From the NCBI RefSeq assembly GCF_011927835.1, contig NZ_JAATJH010000004.1, positions 173,656 to 237,655 on the forward strand: 64,000 bases of DNA, written 5' to 3'. Positions 7,739-16,431 of the stretch are shown here, in pieces. This stretch comes from Neolewinella antarctica (lineage in GTDB: Bacteria; Bacteroidota; Bacteroidia; Chitinophagales; Saprospiraceae). Position numbers and translations under genes: made by a program. A model generated the notes under the pieces. The model saw nothing but the letters and a program-made list of their open reading frames with translations. It had not been told where the DNA came from and searched no databases. Within the stretch, counting starts at the first letter, position 1. Every line of letters starts with the position of its first letter.

Positions 7739-9037
7739 ATGCCCGCCGCCCTGACCACCATCGCCGATCTCTACGTCAAGGCATTTACCGGTTTGCCCCG
7801 CCGCGTTTGGTGGTTATCCATCACGATGCTGGTCAACCGCTCCGGGGCAATGGTCGTCGCTTTTTTGTCGGTCTACCTCATCAACGATCGCGGATTTGCA
7901 CCCCTCGACGCCGGTTACGTGATGGCAGCTTTCGGCGCGGGGGGCGTGCTGGGCAACTACATCGGTGGTTTGCTCAACGATCGCTACGGCTCCTGGCACA
8001 TTATGGTGGTGAGCTTGTTCGGTTCCGGGCTACTCCACATCTGGCTGGCCTACGTCACCGAGTTCTGGGCACTCTGTGCACTCACTTTCGTGATCTCGGT
8101 CGTCGCGGATGCTTTCCGCCCGGCCAACCGTGCGGCCATCGCTATTTACGCGCCACCGGAGCGGCTTACGCAATCCTACGGCCTGCAAAGAATGGCCGCT
8201 AACCTGGGCTTCAGTATCGGTCCTGCGTTGGGTGGTTTCCTGATTTACAAATTTGGCTATTCCCTCATGTTCTGGGGGGATGGCATCACCTTTATTCTGG
8301 CCGGGCTACTTTTTCTTTACCTCCTGCCGAAGGACGAAACGGCCATTCCGCTGGTCAGTAAAGAAGATCGGGATGCGGACCGGCTGGCGTACGCGCAGGG
8401 AAATGCTTCGGCTAGCAAACCGGCTTTTCGTCAGTTCTGGCTCGTGCTCTACGTCCTGGCCAACACCTGCATCATGCTTTGCTTTTTCAACCTGTTCAGC
8501 GTCTTTTCACCCTACCTGAACGCCGCCGGCTATGATGAGCGCATTATCGGATTACTGTTCACCATCAGCGGCGTGGTCATCGTCGCCTTCGAAATGCCGG
8601 TGCTTTACGTCATCGAGTCTCGCTTCCGGCTCATCAAGGTGATGCTGGTGGGTGGGGCGATTATGATGGGCTCGTTTTTGTTGCTGCCACTCGCGGTATC
8701 CGTTGGTTTTCTGGCCCTCGCCGCCGCCATGATTCTGCTGTCTTTCGGCGAAATTCTCTACATGCCGCTGACGAATGCCTATCTTTCTAAATACGCACCG
8801 CCCGCCCGCCGGGGTGAATATCTCGGAGTACTTAGTGCGAGTTATTCTCTGGCTTTCATTTTCGCGCAATTGATCGGCTTCGGCGTCGCGGATAAGTTTG
8901 GTTACGCCGCCGCCATTTATGCTTCTTGCGCGGTCGCGGGTGCCGGGATTGGAATACTGAGCATAGTGAATCAGGTGAGAATTAAAGCTAGCCCCGGGAG
9001 CCCCGGGTTAGTACGTCCACTACCGTCTTCAGAGTAA
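7739..9037 (+). CDS. MFS transporter
   Basis: Major facilitator superfamily permease of 432 residues with about twelve hydrophobic helices. The loop between helices 2 and 3 carries the MFS motif as GGLLNDRYGSW, and a PANRAAIA segment is near residue 125. The central cytoplasmic loop (PKDETAIPLVSKEDRD) separates the two six-helix halves. Substrate unknown; the drug-proton antiporter group is plausible. The last 50 bp overlap the 3' end of the convergent gene at 8988-9467. Confidence 0.88.
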   Translation: MPAALTTIADLYVKAFTGLPRRVWWLSITMLVNRSGAMVVAFLSVYLINDRGFAPLDAGYVMAAFGAGGVLGNYIGGLLNDRYGSWHIMVVSLFGSGLLHIWLAYVTEFWALCALTFVISVVADAFRPANRAAIAIYAPPERLTQSYGLQRMAANLGFSIGPALGGFLIYKFGYSLMFWGDGITFILAGLLFLYLLPKDETAIPLVSKEDRDADRLAYAQGNASASKPAFRQFWLVLYVLANTCIMLCFFNLFSVFSPYLNAAGYDERIIGLLFTISGVVIVAFEMPVLYVIESRFRLIKVMLVGGAIMMGSFLLLPLAVSVGFLALAAAMILLSFGEILYMPLTNAYLSKYAPPARRGEYLGVLSASYSLAFIFAQLIGFGVADKFGYAAAIYASCAVAGAGIGILSIVNQVRIKASPGSPGLVRPLPSSE

Positions 9038-9467
9038 CGAAAAGCGGTTCGCGAGCTTCCTTGGTAATCCCTTCCTCTTCCGCTTCGGCTTCGGCGGACA
9101 CCAAGTCTTCGATAAAGGCTAATAGGTCTTCCTGCTTTGTCTTGGCGAAGAAAGGATCCAGTTTGGCGCGAAAACTGCCTTTAATCGCGTTCACTACCGC
9201 ATAATTAGCGTCGTCCGCCGCCTCGATTTGTTCGGGTGTAGCGACTTCCGGTTCCGTCAGTTCATCCGTCACTGATTGGTACACGGCGAGGGTACCGAAG
9301 AGCAACAGGGCTAGTTCCTCCTGCTGAAATACTTCGTTGTCTTCGTTGGCCACGTAAGCCATCAGGTGAGGCTGTGATTCCGCGAAGTCCTGGATCTCCT
9401 GCTCGTATTCGTCGACGCCACTTTCCAGCCGGTCGAGAACGCGTTCGATGGTGCTTTCCTTAATCAT
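8988..9467 (-). CDS. Hypothetical acidic protein
   Basis: A soluble, strongly acidic, mostly helical protein of 159 residues. It begins MIKESTIERVLDRLESGVDE and has a Glu/Ala-rich stretch (SAEAEAEEEG) near residue 130. I recognise no domain. The ATG at 9467 overlaps the stop of the upstream gene (ATGATTAA, 8-bp overlap), so the two are translationally coupled. Its 3' end overlaps the MFS gene by 50 bp in convergent orientation. Confidence 0.65.
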   Translation of the reverse strand: MIKESTIERVLDRLESGVDEYEQEIQDFAESQPHLMAYVANEDNEVFQQEELALLLFGTLAVYQSVTDELTEPEVATPEQIEAADDANYAVVNAIKGSFRAKLDPFFAKTKQEDLLAFIEDLVSAEAEAEEEGITKEAREPLFVTLKTVVDVLTRGSRG

Positions 9468-9834
9468 TGTCGTCTTGTTTTTCACCCACGAAACCGAAAC
9501 GGGCACCTTCCTCGTCGACGATCAGGAAGCACAAAGCATCCGGACTGTTCTTGTAGACCTTGCGGAACGGGTCGATTTTTTCGTTGGCGACGATGCGCTT
9601 GGTGACGAGTTCTTCTAGGGTGCTGATATTCACGTTCCACACGACGCCACGGTTGGTGGGGATTTGCATTACCTCGATGCCGGGGGCGTGGTCGTTCTCC
9701 TCGCCGGCGTAAGCAAACAGGATGGGGTAGTTACTCACACCCTCGTCCCGCACGGTCGTCACACCCTCCGTGAGCGCGGCTTTGTGGGGGGTAATGTCCG
9801 TTTGGAGCTGAATCCAGTCGTTCTTCAATTGCAT
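9460..9834 (-). CDS. Conserved hypothetical protein, possibly SseB-like
   Basis: A soluble 124-residue protein with alternating strands and helices (SNYPILFAYAGEENDHAP, then RGVVWNVNISTLEELVTKRIV). The early strand-loop pattern recalls SseB N-terminal-like domains, but the match is weak and I assign no function. It is the first gene of a two-gene unit with the acidic protein at 8988-9467. A nested palindromic element (9854-9971) lies directly upstream, between this gene and pdxH. Confidence 0.6.
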   Translation of the reverse strand: MQLKNDWIQLQTDITPHKAALTEGVTTVRDEGVSNYPILFAYAGEENDHAPGIEVMQIPTNRGVVWNVNISTLEELVTKRIVANEKIDPFRKVYKNSPDALCFLIVDEEGARFGFVGEKQDDND

Positions 9835-9853
9835 ATTTTTTTTGCTTTGTCGC

Positions 9854-9971
9854 GTAGGCCGAGGGCCTCTGGCCCGAATGTGACGGCGGTAGCACTGCCG
9901 CCCGACCCCGATAGCTATCGGGGTCGGGCCAGACCGACGAAGTCAGCAGCGTAGCTAACCCCTCGGCCTAC
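9854..9971. repeat. Nested palindromic element with 28-bp perfect core
   Basis: Outer arms GTAGGCCGAGG (9854-9864) and CCTCGGCCTAC (9961-9971) enclose inner arms CTCTGGCCCG and CGGGCCAGA. A 28-bp perfect palindrome centred on GATAGCTATC sits inside. The layout resembles the elements at 10665-10744 and 35366-35437. It fills the gap between two minus-strand genes. Confidence 0.75.
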
Positions 9972-9980
9972 AACGGTGAA

Positions 9981-10628
9981 CTAGGGAGCCAACCGAACCC
10001 GCTCCCAATGACCGTCCGCGCTCAGGCTGTAAGCCAGTCGATCGTGCAACCGGCTACTACGCCCCTGCCAAAACTCGATCAACGTTGGCTTAACGACGAA
10101 TCCACCCCAGTGCTCCGGACGGGGTAATTCTTCGGCGTCGGCGTACTGCTGCTCCAAATCCTCCTTCCGCTGCTCCAAAAAAGCCCGGTCGGGAATCACG
10201 TCACTCTGCGGACTCGTCCAGGCACCGATCTGGCTCTTTTTCGGACGGCTGTGAAAATAGTCCGTAGATGTTTCCGGTGAAGCTCTTTCTACGGAGCCTT
10301 CGATGCGGACTTGACGTTCGAGTTCCAACCAGTTGAAAACGACTGCGGCGTGAGGATGGGCACTTAATTCCTGACCCTTACGGCTGTCGTAATTGGTGTA
10401 AAAGATAAAGCCTTCATCGGTCACCTGCTTGAGCAAAACGACCCGGGCGGCGGGGTGCCCCGCTGCGTTGACCGTTGCCACGATCATGGCATTGGGTTCC
10501 GGGCAATCGGATTTCTTAGCGTCCTGAAACCACCGATCGAATTGCTCGAACGGATTTTCGGCTGCGTTGGATTCCAGCAGCTCGTCTGCTTGGTAGTCTA
10601 CGCGAAGGTTGCCAGCGTCGATGGCCAT
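9981..10628 (-). CDS. pdxH: Pyridoxamine 5'-phosphate oxidase
   Basis: FMN-dependent oxidase that makes pyridoxal phosphate from PNP or PMP, the last step of vitamin B6 synthesis. The 215 residues match the family. The family segments are present: PNAMIVATVN, ARVVLLKQVTDEGFIFYTNY, SRKGQEL, an RIEGSVERAS strand, SRPKKSQIGAW, and the C-terminal EFWQGRSSRLHDR. The start MAIDAGNLRVDYQ at 10628 is chosen; the longer in-frame ORF (to 10739) only reads through the palindromic repeat. pdxA at 18811 belongs to the same cofactor pathway. Confidence 0.95.
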   Translation of the reverse strand: MAIDAGNLRVDYQADELLESNAAENPFEQFDRWFQDAKKSDCPEPNAMIVATVNAAGHPAARVVLLKQVTDEGFIFYTNYDSRKGQELSAHPHAAVVFNWLELERQVRIEGSVERASPETSTDYFHSRPKKSQIGAWTSPQSDVIPDRAFLEQRKEDLEQQYADAEELPRPEHWGGFVVKPTLIEFWQGRSSRLHDRLAYSLSADGHWERVRLAP

Positions 10629-10664
10629 AGTCTTATTATTTGTTTGGGAATGTCTATCAATCCA

Positions 10665-10744
10665 AAAGGTTGAGGGCATCCTGCCCGAACGGCCGTGCGG
10701 TAGCGCTGCCGCTGTTACGTTCGGGCAGGATGCCATCAACCTTT
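10665..10744. repeat. 80-bp nested palindromic repeat
   Basis: Outer arms AAAGGTTGA and TCAACCTTT, then GGGCATCCTGCCCGAA-type arms facing TTCGGGCAGGATGCC, and a central GGTAGCGCTGCC palindrome. The same arms recur at 35366-35437. It lies directly upstream of pdxH. The rest of 10745-10908 shows no gene. Confidence 0.8.
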
Positions 10745-10908
10745 AAACCTTGCATCCCGATAAAGTACGGGACTAGCTGGTGGCCAGCCCGCGACAGCGC
10801 AAAAAGCAAGAATATCTGAAAGTAAATGTAGCAGCATTAGCGGTATCACGCCCTTCTTCCCTCTCCTTTACCTTCTTCTACTTCTTCCGGAAGCTGCCGG
10901 AGGCAATA

Positions 10909-12186
10909 CTAAGCCGCCCGCAACAACTCCAACATACCACCCTCCAACTTCCCCTTAGCATACTTAAGGTCAATAGTAAGGTGCTTAATCGCCTTATCAT
11001 CCGGCGTGTCGAACATGGCATCCGTCATAACGGCCTCGCAAATAGAGCGAAGACCCCGCGCGCCGAGTTCGTACTCCAGCGCCGTCTGTGCCAGGTACTC
11101 GACGACATCGTCGGCAAAAGTGAGGTTGATGCCTTCCAACCGGAAGAGGTGTTGGTACTGCTTGACGAGGCTATTGCGCGGCTCGGTGAGGATGCGCTTC
11201 ATGGCCGTCAGGTCGAGGGGCTTGAGGTAGGTCACGACCGGCAGGCGGCCAATCAACTCGGGGATCATACCGTACCGGCGAATGTCCTTGTGGGTAACGT
11301 ACTTGAGTAATTCCTCCTGGTCCACGCGCTTAGTGTCCTTACTGCCGAACCCGATCACCTGCGAGTTCATCCGGCGGGCAATGATCTTTTCGATACCGTC
11401 GAAAGCGCCGCCGCAGATGAATAGGATGTTCTCCGTGTTCATCTTGACGAGCTGCTGCTCCGGGTGCTTACGGCCCCCCTGGGGCGGGACGAGCACTTCC
11501 GTGCCTTCGAGCATCTTGAGCATGGCCTGCTGAACGCCCTCGCCACTCACGTCGCGCGTAATGCTGGGGTTGTCGGACTTGCGGGCGACTTTATCCATTT
11601 CGTCAATGTAGACGATGCCGCGCTCGGCGGACTCGACGTCGTAATCACAAACCTGGAGCAAACGACTAAGGATGGATTCCACGTCTTCACCCACGTAACC
11701 CGCCTGGGTAAAGACCGTGGCGTCGACGATGGCGAAGGGCACGTCGAGCATCTTGGCGATGGTCTTGGCCAGGAGCGTTTTACCCGTGCCCGTCCGTCCA
11801 ACGAGTAACAAATTGGATTTCTCGATCTGTACTTCCTCCTCCAGCGTGGGGGGGAAGGAGAGGCGCTTATAGTGGTTGTAGACCGCTACGGAAATAATTT
11901 TTTTGGCGCGTTCCTGTCCGATAACGTACTTGTCCAGATGCTCTTTAATCCGCCGGGGCGTCGTGCCTGCGGGCAGGCTGAACTCCCGTTTGACTGGCTC
12001 GGGCTTCTCTTCTTTCTCGTCGTCGGGCATCACGCCGCCGTAGAGCTCTTCGGCAATGATGTCGCGGGCCTGCTCGACGCAGATCTCGCAAATATTGGAA
12101 CTCAAACCGGTGACCAGAACCAGTGCCTCGGCCTTATCACGGCCGCAGAAGGAACAATGGACCTCTTGTCGTTTACCTCGCATCAT
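10909..12186 (-). CDS. clpX: ATP-dependent Clp protease ATP-binding subunit ClpX
   Basis: AAA+ unfoldase that feeds tagged substrates, including SmpB/tmRNA-tagged proteins, to ClpP. The N-terminal zinc finger has Cys11, Cys14, Cys33 and Cys36. Then come the Walker A GRTGTGKT, the pore loop GYVGEDVES, Walker B VYIDEMDK, and the RKSDNPSITRDVSGEG segment. An IGF-type loop that docks on ClpP is present (VIGFGSKD). At 425 residues the length is normal. Start MMRGKRQEVHC at 12186 is chosen because it places the zinc finger at the N-terminus; upstream in-frame codons are promoter DNA. clpP lies about 195 bp upstream, same strand. Confidence 0.97.
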   Translation of the reverse strand: MMRGKRQEVHCSFCGRDKAEALVLVTGLSSNICEICVEQARDIIAEELYGGVMPDDEKEEKPEPVKREFSLPAGTTPRRIKEHLDKYVIGQERAKKIISVAVYNHYKRLSFPPTLEEEVQIEKSNLLLVGRTGTGKTLLAKTIAKMLDVPFAIVDATVFTQAGYVGEDVESILSRLLQVCDYDVESAERGIVYIDEMDKVARKSDNPSITRDVSGEGVQQAMLKMLEGTEVLVPPQGGRKHPEQQLVKMNTENILFICGGAFDGIEKIIARRMNSQVIGFGSKDTKRVDQEELLKYVTHKDIRRYGMIPELIGRLPVVTYLKPLDLTAMKRILTEPRNSLVKQYQHLFRLEGINLTFADDVVEYLAQTALEYELGARGLRSICEAVMTDAMFDTPDDKAIKHLTIDLKYAKGKLEGGMLELLRAA

Positions 12187-12229
12187 GGGGTGGGGGAATT
12201 CTAATCGTCTAAATAATGAATTGGCGGCG

Positions 12230-12237
12230 CAAAGATG
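12230..12237 (-). promoter_or_regulatory. Possible -7 element for clpX
   Basis: The minus strand reads CATCTTTG about 45 bp before the clpX ATG, one base off TAnnTTTG, with a TTG about 22 bp further upstream. This suggests clpX has its own promoter besides readthrough from clpP. Confidence 0.4.
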
Positions 12238-12381
12238 GCGCAAAAAAAGCGGGCGGCCGGCAATTTGCGCGACCACCCGCATGGGTTGGTTCGTGGGGTT
12301 GAACGAAAACGTGGAATTATAGACCACGCCGCGTCAATCGCCCCCTCGAGACTAATGGATAATTAGCGAAGCGTTAATCAT

Positions 12382-13092
12382 CTATTTCTTCTCTCCCGCT
12401 TTCTCTCTGACGAGTACTTCGTCAACGAGTCCGTAGGCTACCGCTTCGGGGGCGGTCATCCAGTTGTCGCGGTCGCTGCTCTTTTCGATGGTTTCGAAAG
12501 TCTGGCCGGTGTGCTTAACGTAAATGTTGTACAACTCTTCGCGCAATTTGGAAATGAGCTGGTAGTTGATTTCCATGTCGGAAAACTGACCCTGCATACC
12601 ACCGCTGGGCTGGTGGATCATGACCCGGGCGTGGGGGAGGATGGAACGTTTGCCCGGCTCACCGGCGGCGAGGAGCAACGAGCCCATGGAGGCGGCTAGC
12701 CCCGTACAGATGGTGGCGACGTGGGGGGTGACGTAGTTCATCGTGTCGTACATCCCCATACCCGCAATGACGCTACCGCCCGGGCTATTGATGAACATCT
12801 GTACGTCCTGCTTGGGGTCGACGGACTCCAAAAACAGTAACTGGGCCTGAACGACGTTGGCCACGTAGTCCGTAACCTGAACGCCCATAAAGATGATGCG
12901 GTCCATCATCAGGCGGCTAAACACGTCGAGGACGGAGGCGGGGCGCTGCCGCTCTTCGATGACGTTGGGGGAAAAACCGGTGACCTGGGGGCCGGCCATT
13001 CCGCCGATCGCCTGGGCGTAATTTTCTAAGTGCATGGTGCTCATGCCCATATGCTTGGTGGCATACTTCATGAATTCGTCCTGTGGGATCAT
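12382..13092 (-). CDS. clpP: ATP-dependent Clp protease proteolytic subunit
   Basis: Serine protease that forms the tetradecameric barrel partnered by ClpX. The nucleophile is Ser135 in GLAASMGS, the catalytic His160 is in RVMIHQPSGG, and the acid is in the SSDRDNW segment near 205-211. The FINSPGGSV strand is present. At 236 residues it carries a roughly 30-residue N-terminal extension (MIPQDEFMKYATKHM...) relative to E. coli ClpP, probably a processed propeptide. Codirectional with clpX. Confidence 0.96.
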   Translation of the reverse strand: MIPQDEFMKYATKHMGMSTMHLENYAQAIGGMAGPQVTGFSPNVIEERQRPASVLDVFSRLMMDRIIFMGVQVTDYVANVVQAQLLFLESVDPKQDVQMFINSPGGSVIAGMGMYDTMNYVTPHVATICTGLAASMGSLLLAAGEPGKRSILPHARVMIHQPSGGMQGQFSDMEINYQLISKLREELYNIYVKHTGQTFETIEKSSDRDNWMTAPEAVAYGLVDEVLVREKAGEKK

Positions 13093-13387
13093 AATTAGTT
13101 AATTTTGGGTGGAAGCGTACCGTGCGGTGCGCTGCGCATGTTAACGCACTAAGGGCGGGGTGGTTGTGCAAACGACCGCCGGGAGAGTGTTTGCGTCGTG
13201 CACGTTGGGTTGAGCAGTGGCGAAGGATAACAGACCGCGTCGACTCCTCCGAGGCCAATCCGCCTGCTTCCACCGAGTGATGTTCGCCCGGGCGTTCCGC
13301 AAAGTTTAGGAGGGGATTAACGCGCTGGTGCCGTACAAATCAGTGGTCGGCTGCGTTTGGTCAACATCCACAAGTTCCTACAGCCGT

Positions 13388-13807
13388 ATGATATCATTTC
13401 TTCTTTCGTTTCTCGTCGCTACGGTCAGTCCCCAGGCCGTTACCCTGAACGTCACTACCTCCGCCTCCGGGAAAGGAGAAATTTGCGTGGCGGTGTTTGC
13501 TTCTAAGGAGGACTTTGTCGCCAAGCGTTCCATTATGGACATCATCAGGCCTACCGAAACGGGCCAAACGCGACTGAAGATCGAACTACCCGGTGCCGGC
13601 CACTACGTATTCGCTGCTTTTCAGGACCTTAACGGCAACGGAGAGCTGGACACTAATTTTCTCGGCGTCCCCACCGAGCCGTATGGCTTTTCGGAAACGC
13701 CCCCCTCGAAATGGCGCGCCCCGGATTTTGGCGAGATTGCTACGGAAGTACCCGCCGGTAGGGGGACCACGGCCAGCATCGCGCTTAAATTGTGGAAAGA
13801 GCAGTAG
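13388..13807 (+). CDS. Secreted DUF2141 family protein
   Basis: A 139-residue periplasmic or outer-surface protein of the DUF2141 family. An N-terminal signal peptide (MISFLLSFLVATVSPQA) is followed by a beta-sandwich with the typical AAFQDLNGNGELDTN motif near residue 80 and a GFSETPPSKWRAPDF segment. Function unknown; family members are found near surface proteins. The ATG at 13388 is chosen because it starts the signal peptide. It lies 70 bp ahead of smpB. Confidence 0.8.
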   Translation: MISFLLSFLVATVSPQAVTLNVTTSASGKGEICVAVFASKEDFVAKRSIMDIIRPTETGQTRLKIELPGAGHYVFAAFQDLNGNGELDTNFLGVPTEPYGFSETPPSKWRAPDFGEIATEVPAGRGTTASIALKLWKEQ

Positions 13808-13877
13808 GGAAGAACTTTGCCGGTGGCCGTTGCATTTAGTCTAACCGGAAACTTACTCCGTAGACTCCCCCTCCAGC

Positions 13878-14339
13878 ATGGCCGAAAAGCGCAAAATAGA
13901 ATACGTCAACCGTAAGGCGAAGCACGAATACCACTTCCTCGAACTCGTCGAAGCGGGCATTTTACTGTACGGTACGGAGATCAAAAGTATCCGTGACGGG
14001 CTGGTCAATTTACGGGATGCCTACTGCGTTTTCGAAAAAGACGAACTCTGGGTGCGGTCGATCTACATCGGCGAGTACAAGCAGGGCAATCAGTTCAACC
14101 ACGAGGAAAGGAGAGCACGGAAGTTGTTGCTGAAAAAGCAGGAACTTGGCAAATGGCTAAAGAAGACCAAAGAGAAAGGCTTCACGATCGTCCCCTACCG
14201 GATGTACCTCAACGAGCGGGGCATTTGTAAGTTGGAGATCGTCCTCGTGCAGGGTAAGAAGAACTACGATAAGCGTGAATCGATCAAGCAGAAAGACAAT
14301 AAGCGGCAATTGGACCGGGCGCTTAAGGCATTTAAGTAA
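13878..14339 (+). CDS. smpB: SsrA-binding protein SmpB
   Basis: Binds tmRNA and delivers it to stalled ribosomes for trans-translation. The 153 residues contain the conserved core: NRKAKHEYHFLE, AGILLYGTEIKSIRDG, NLRDAYC, HEERRARKLLL, and the basic C-terminal tail KKNYDKRESIKQKDNKRQLD. ssrA itself is not seen in this window. Tagged substrates are degraded by ClpXP, whose genes are only about 1.5 kb away. Confidence 0.97.
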   Translation: MAEKRKIEYVNRKAKHEYHFLELVEAGILLYGTEIKSIRDGLVNLRDAYCVFEKDELWVRSIYIGEYKQGNQFNHEERRARKLLLKKQELGKWLKKTKEKGFTIVPYRMYLNERGICKLEIVLVQGKKNYDKRESIKQKDNKRQLDRALKAFK

Positions 14340-14398
14340 ATGGTCTAGGGTCTAGAGTCTGCGGTCTTTACTTCAGACCAAAGACTCTAGACCAGCTA
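14340..14398. repeat. AGACT/GGTCT-type repeat forming a hairpin
   Basis: Contains GGTCTAGAGTCT and AGACTCTAGACC, exact complements with a 20-nt spacer. It sits between the convergent smpB and transglycosylase genes and could act as a bidirectional terminator. One of six such sites: also 20158-20195, 30838-30952, 39998-40122, 45216-45280 and 58596-58712. Confidence 0.65.
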
Positions 14399-14400
14399 CA

Positions 14401-15507
14401 TTAAAGCATTGCAATCGGCTGGTAATTATTCAACCAACGCCCGCTGAGCTCTTCGATGACCCAGGGTAGATTAGTCCCTTCGAGAAGGACGACGCCCGAC
14501 CGGCAACCCAGCAGCCATTCTTCCGCCCGAAAACCTTGCTCCCGCGCCCGCGCCGTTGCTTCGGTAAGCTCTTCCTGCGTTTGGGTCATGACCAGATTAT
14601 TTTGGCCCCAGATGGCCGTCTGCAGTGTTTCCTTGCGGTGGCTGGGAATTTTCAACTCGAAACCGTCCTTGCTGGAAGGCAAATAGTTCTGTACGAGACT
14701 ACGGTTGAGTGCGCGGAGGTTTCCGTATTCCATCCCGGCTAGCTTAGCCAGTTTCCGCAAGCTTGCCCCCTTGAACAGGTGGACGGTAGTGATGGCCCTG
14801 GCGGCGTGTTCCTTCTGGTCGAGGCCGTGGTTGGCGTAGTAGTTCAGCGTGTAGGCCGCGGCGACGTAAGTGGAAACGTAATTTTGCGTCTCCTCCGGGA
14901 GAAAGCGTTTGATCTTGGCGTAATCATTTTGGCCTTTAGCCTGGCGCATTGCGCCGCGCAGACGACCGGGGCCACAGTTATAGGCCGCTACAACGAGGTT
15001 CCAGTCGCCGAAATCAGCGTATAATTCTTTAAGCATCCGCGCGGCGGCGTCGGTAGCAAGTTCGGCATCCATTCGCTCATCGACCATATTATTCACGGTC
15101 AGCCCCAGCGACCGGGCCGTAGCGGGCATCAACTGCCACAAGCCGGCGGCACCCGCGGAGGAATGCACGTGGGGCATGAGCATGGACTCGACAACGGCGA
15201 GGTACTTCAGGTCTTCGGGGAGATCGTACTTACAGAGCGTTTCTTCGAAAAGGGGAAAGTAGCGGCTGGCGCGGCTCAGCATTTGCTCGGTACGCTGGTT
15301 ACCATTTAGGTAGTCGCGGAGCTTGCGGTGGAGGTGGCGGTCGTTAGCGGGGGCCTGTATGGGGAGGGCCAGGCGCTGAATACGACGCTCTATTTTTGGG
15401 TTAAGTGTGTTTTCGTTGGCCACTACGGTGGCCGCTTCCGTGGCGGTGGTGGTCTCAGGAGCCAGAAAGCTCAGTAAAAGTATTAGACATACGATTAGTT
15501 GTCTCAT
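14401..15507 (-). CDS. Lytic transglycosylase (SLT/MltD-type)
   Basis: Cell-wall enzyme that cleaves the MurNAc-GlcNAc bond with 1,6-anhydro product. A signal peptide (MRQLIVCLILLLSFLAPETTT) is followed by the catalytic domain. The catalytic Glu is in VVESMLMPHVHSSAGAAGLW, with WQLMPATARSLGL and AAYNCGPGRL motifs of the GH23 fold. The C-terminal half has a LysM-like region (VHLFKGASLRKLAKLAG...) probably for peptidoglycan binding. The start at 15507 is preferred to 15525 because it begins the signal peptide. Length is 368 residues. Confidence 0.9.
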   Translation of the reverse strand: MRQLIVCLILLLSFLAPETTTATEAATVVANENTLNPKIERRIQRLALPIQAPANDRHLHRKLRDYLNGNQRTEQMLSRASRYFPLFEETLCKYDLPEDLKYLAVVESMLMPHVHSSAGAAGLWQLMPATARSLGLTVNNMVDERMDAELATDAAARMLKELYADFGDWNLVVAAYNCGPGRLRGAMRQAKGQNDYAKIKRFLPEETQNYVSTYVAAAYTLNYYANHGLDQKEHAARAITTVHLFKGASLRKLAKLAGMEYGNLRALNRSLVQNYLPSSKDGFELKIPSHRKETLQTAIWGQNNLVMTQTQEELTEATARAREQGFRAEEWLLGCRSGVVLLEGTNLPWVIEELSGRWLNNYQPIAML

Positions 15508-15525
15508 CCAGAATAATTTCGTCAA

Positions 15526-15897
15526 ACAATGTCCGTAGGGCGGGGCTCAGTGAATGAGGGAGCGCCGTCGGCGTGGGTAATGGCGCGGTTGGGGGTCGCG
15601 CTGCTAGGTGTCAATAGGGGGAAACTAAAGCCTATTCGAGAAGGTGACCGAACGCGTGAGCCCGGTTATCTTCAAAAGGGCCGCAAAGGTAAGGGCGCTA
15701 ATCACCGTCGCGCAAGGGTTTGGGGTGTAAGGAACTGTTGTTCAATACTTAAGGACCGAGGACGTAAAATTGTCAGGTTTGGCTAAGTGTGTGGAAAGCA
15801 AGGTTTATCGTTGCAACGCGTATGGTTAGCCGTATTTCACCCGGTAGAGATCGTGAAGGCAGAATAATCTCATCCTAGGCGACACACTAAAATGTGT
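15526..15897. other. 370-bp gap with no recognisable gene
   Basis: Between the transglycosylase start and the msrA stop. An 85-codon open frame on the plus strand has no conserved features and low-complexity composition, and I do not call it. The upstream region of the transglycosylase gene must lie here. Confidence 0.5.
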
Positions 15898-16416
15898 CTA
15901 TTTCGGGGGATAAGAAGCCGTTAATATTTCCTTAAGGTGTTTTGCCTCCCGTTTTTTCGGGGTAATTCCCTTCGCAGCGCAGTATTGCTGGTGACGCGGG
16001 TCGGCGGGGTAAAAGGCTTCTACGGGGCGGATTTGGGTGCTTACCGGGAAGCCGTTCTGCTCCAGGGTCTCCACAAAATCGTAAGCTATACGCAGGGCGG
16101 CCGACGATCGGTTATCGCCGGCGGGGTAGAAGATTGCGGAGCGGTACTGGCCGCCGCTCTCGTGAATGCGATCCTGAGAGAAATCGTGAAGGGAGAAGAA
16201 TTCGGTCAGGAGCTGCCGGGTAGAAAGGACGGCAGGGTCATAGGTGAGTTCTACCACTTCGGCGTGGCCGGTTTTCTTCTCACAGACTTGTTGGTAGGTA
16301 GGGTGGGGGAGGTGGCCACCGGCGAATCCGGTGCGGGTAGCAACGACGCCGGGTAGCTTCCGTAAATAGTATTCCCTCCCCCAAAAGCAGCCGCTGGCCA
16401 GATAGAGCGTCAGCAG
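15898..16416 (-). CDS. msrA: Peptide-methionine (S)-S-oxide reductase, non-ATG start
   Basis: Reduces methionine-S-sulfoxide in proteins. The active-site motif SGCFWGREYY is near residue 10, followed by GVVATRTGFAGGH, the KTGHAEVVELTYDP segment and GGQYRSAIFY. The protein is complete except for its start. The in-frame stop before it is the TGA of msrB (16432-16434). Between that TGA and the active site no ATG, GTG or TTG exists, only two CTG codons (16414-16416 and 16411-16413). I propose a CTG start giving 172 residues. The alternative is an MsrB-MsrA fusion, a common architecture, split by TGA through mutation, sequencing error or readthrough. Confidence 0.8.
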   Translation of the reverse strand: MLTLYLASGCFWGREYYLRKLPGVVATRTGFAGGHLPHPTYQQVCEKKTGHAEVVELTYDPAVLSTRQLLTEFFSLHDFSQDRIHESGGQYRSAIFYPAGDNRSSAALRIAYDFVETLEQNGFPVSTQIRPVEAFYPADPRHQQYCAAKGITPKKREAKHLKEILTASYPPK

Positions 16417-16431
16417 GCTACGGTCGGTAGT

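Noticed and set aside
15529-15786. 85-codon open frame in the gap before the transglycosylase gene
   Set aside because: Repetitive Arg/Gly-rich text without conserved features, in a region expected to hold a promoter.
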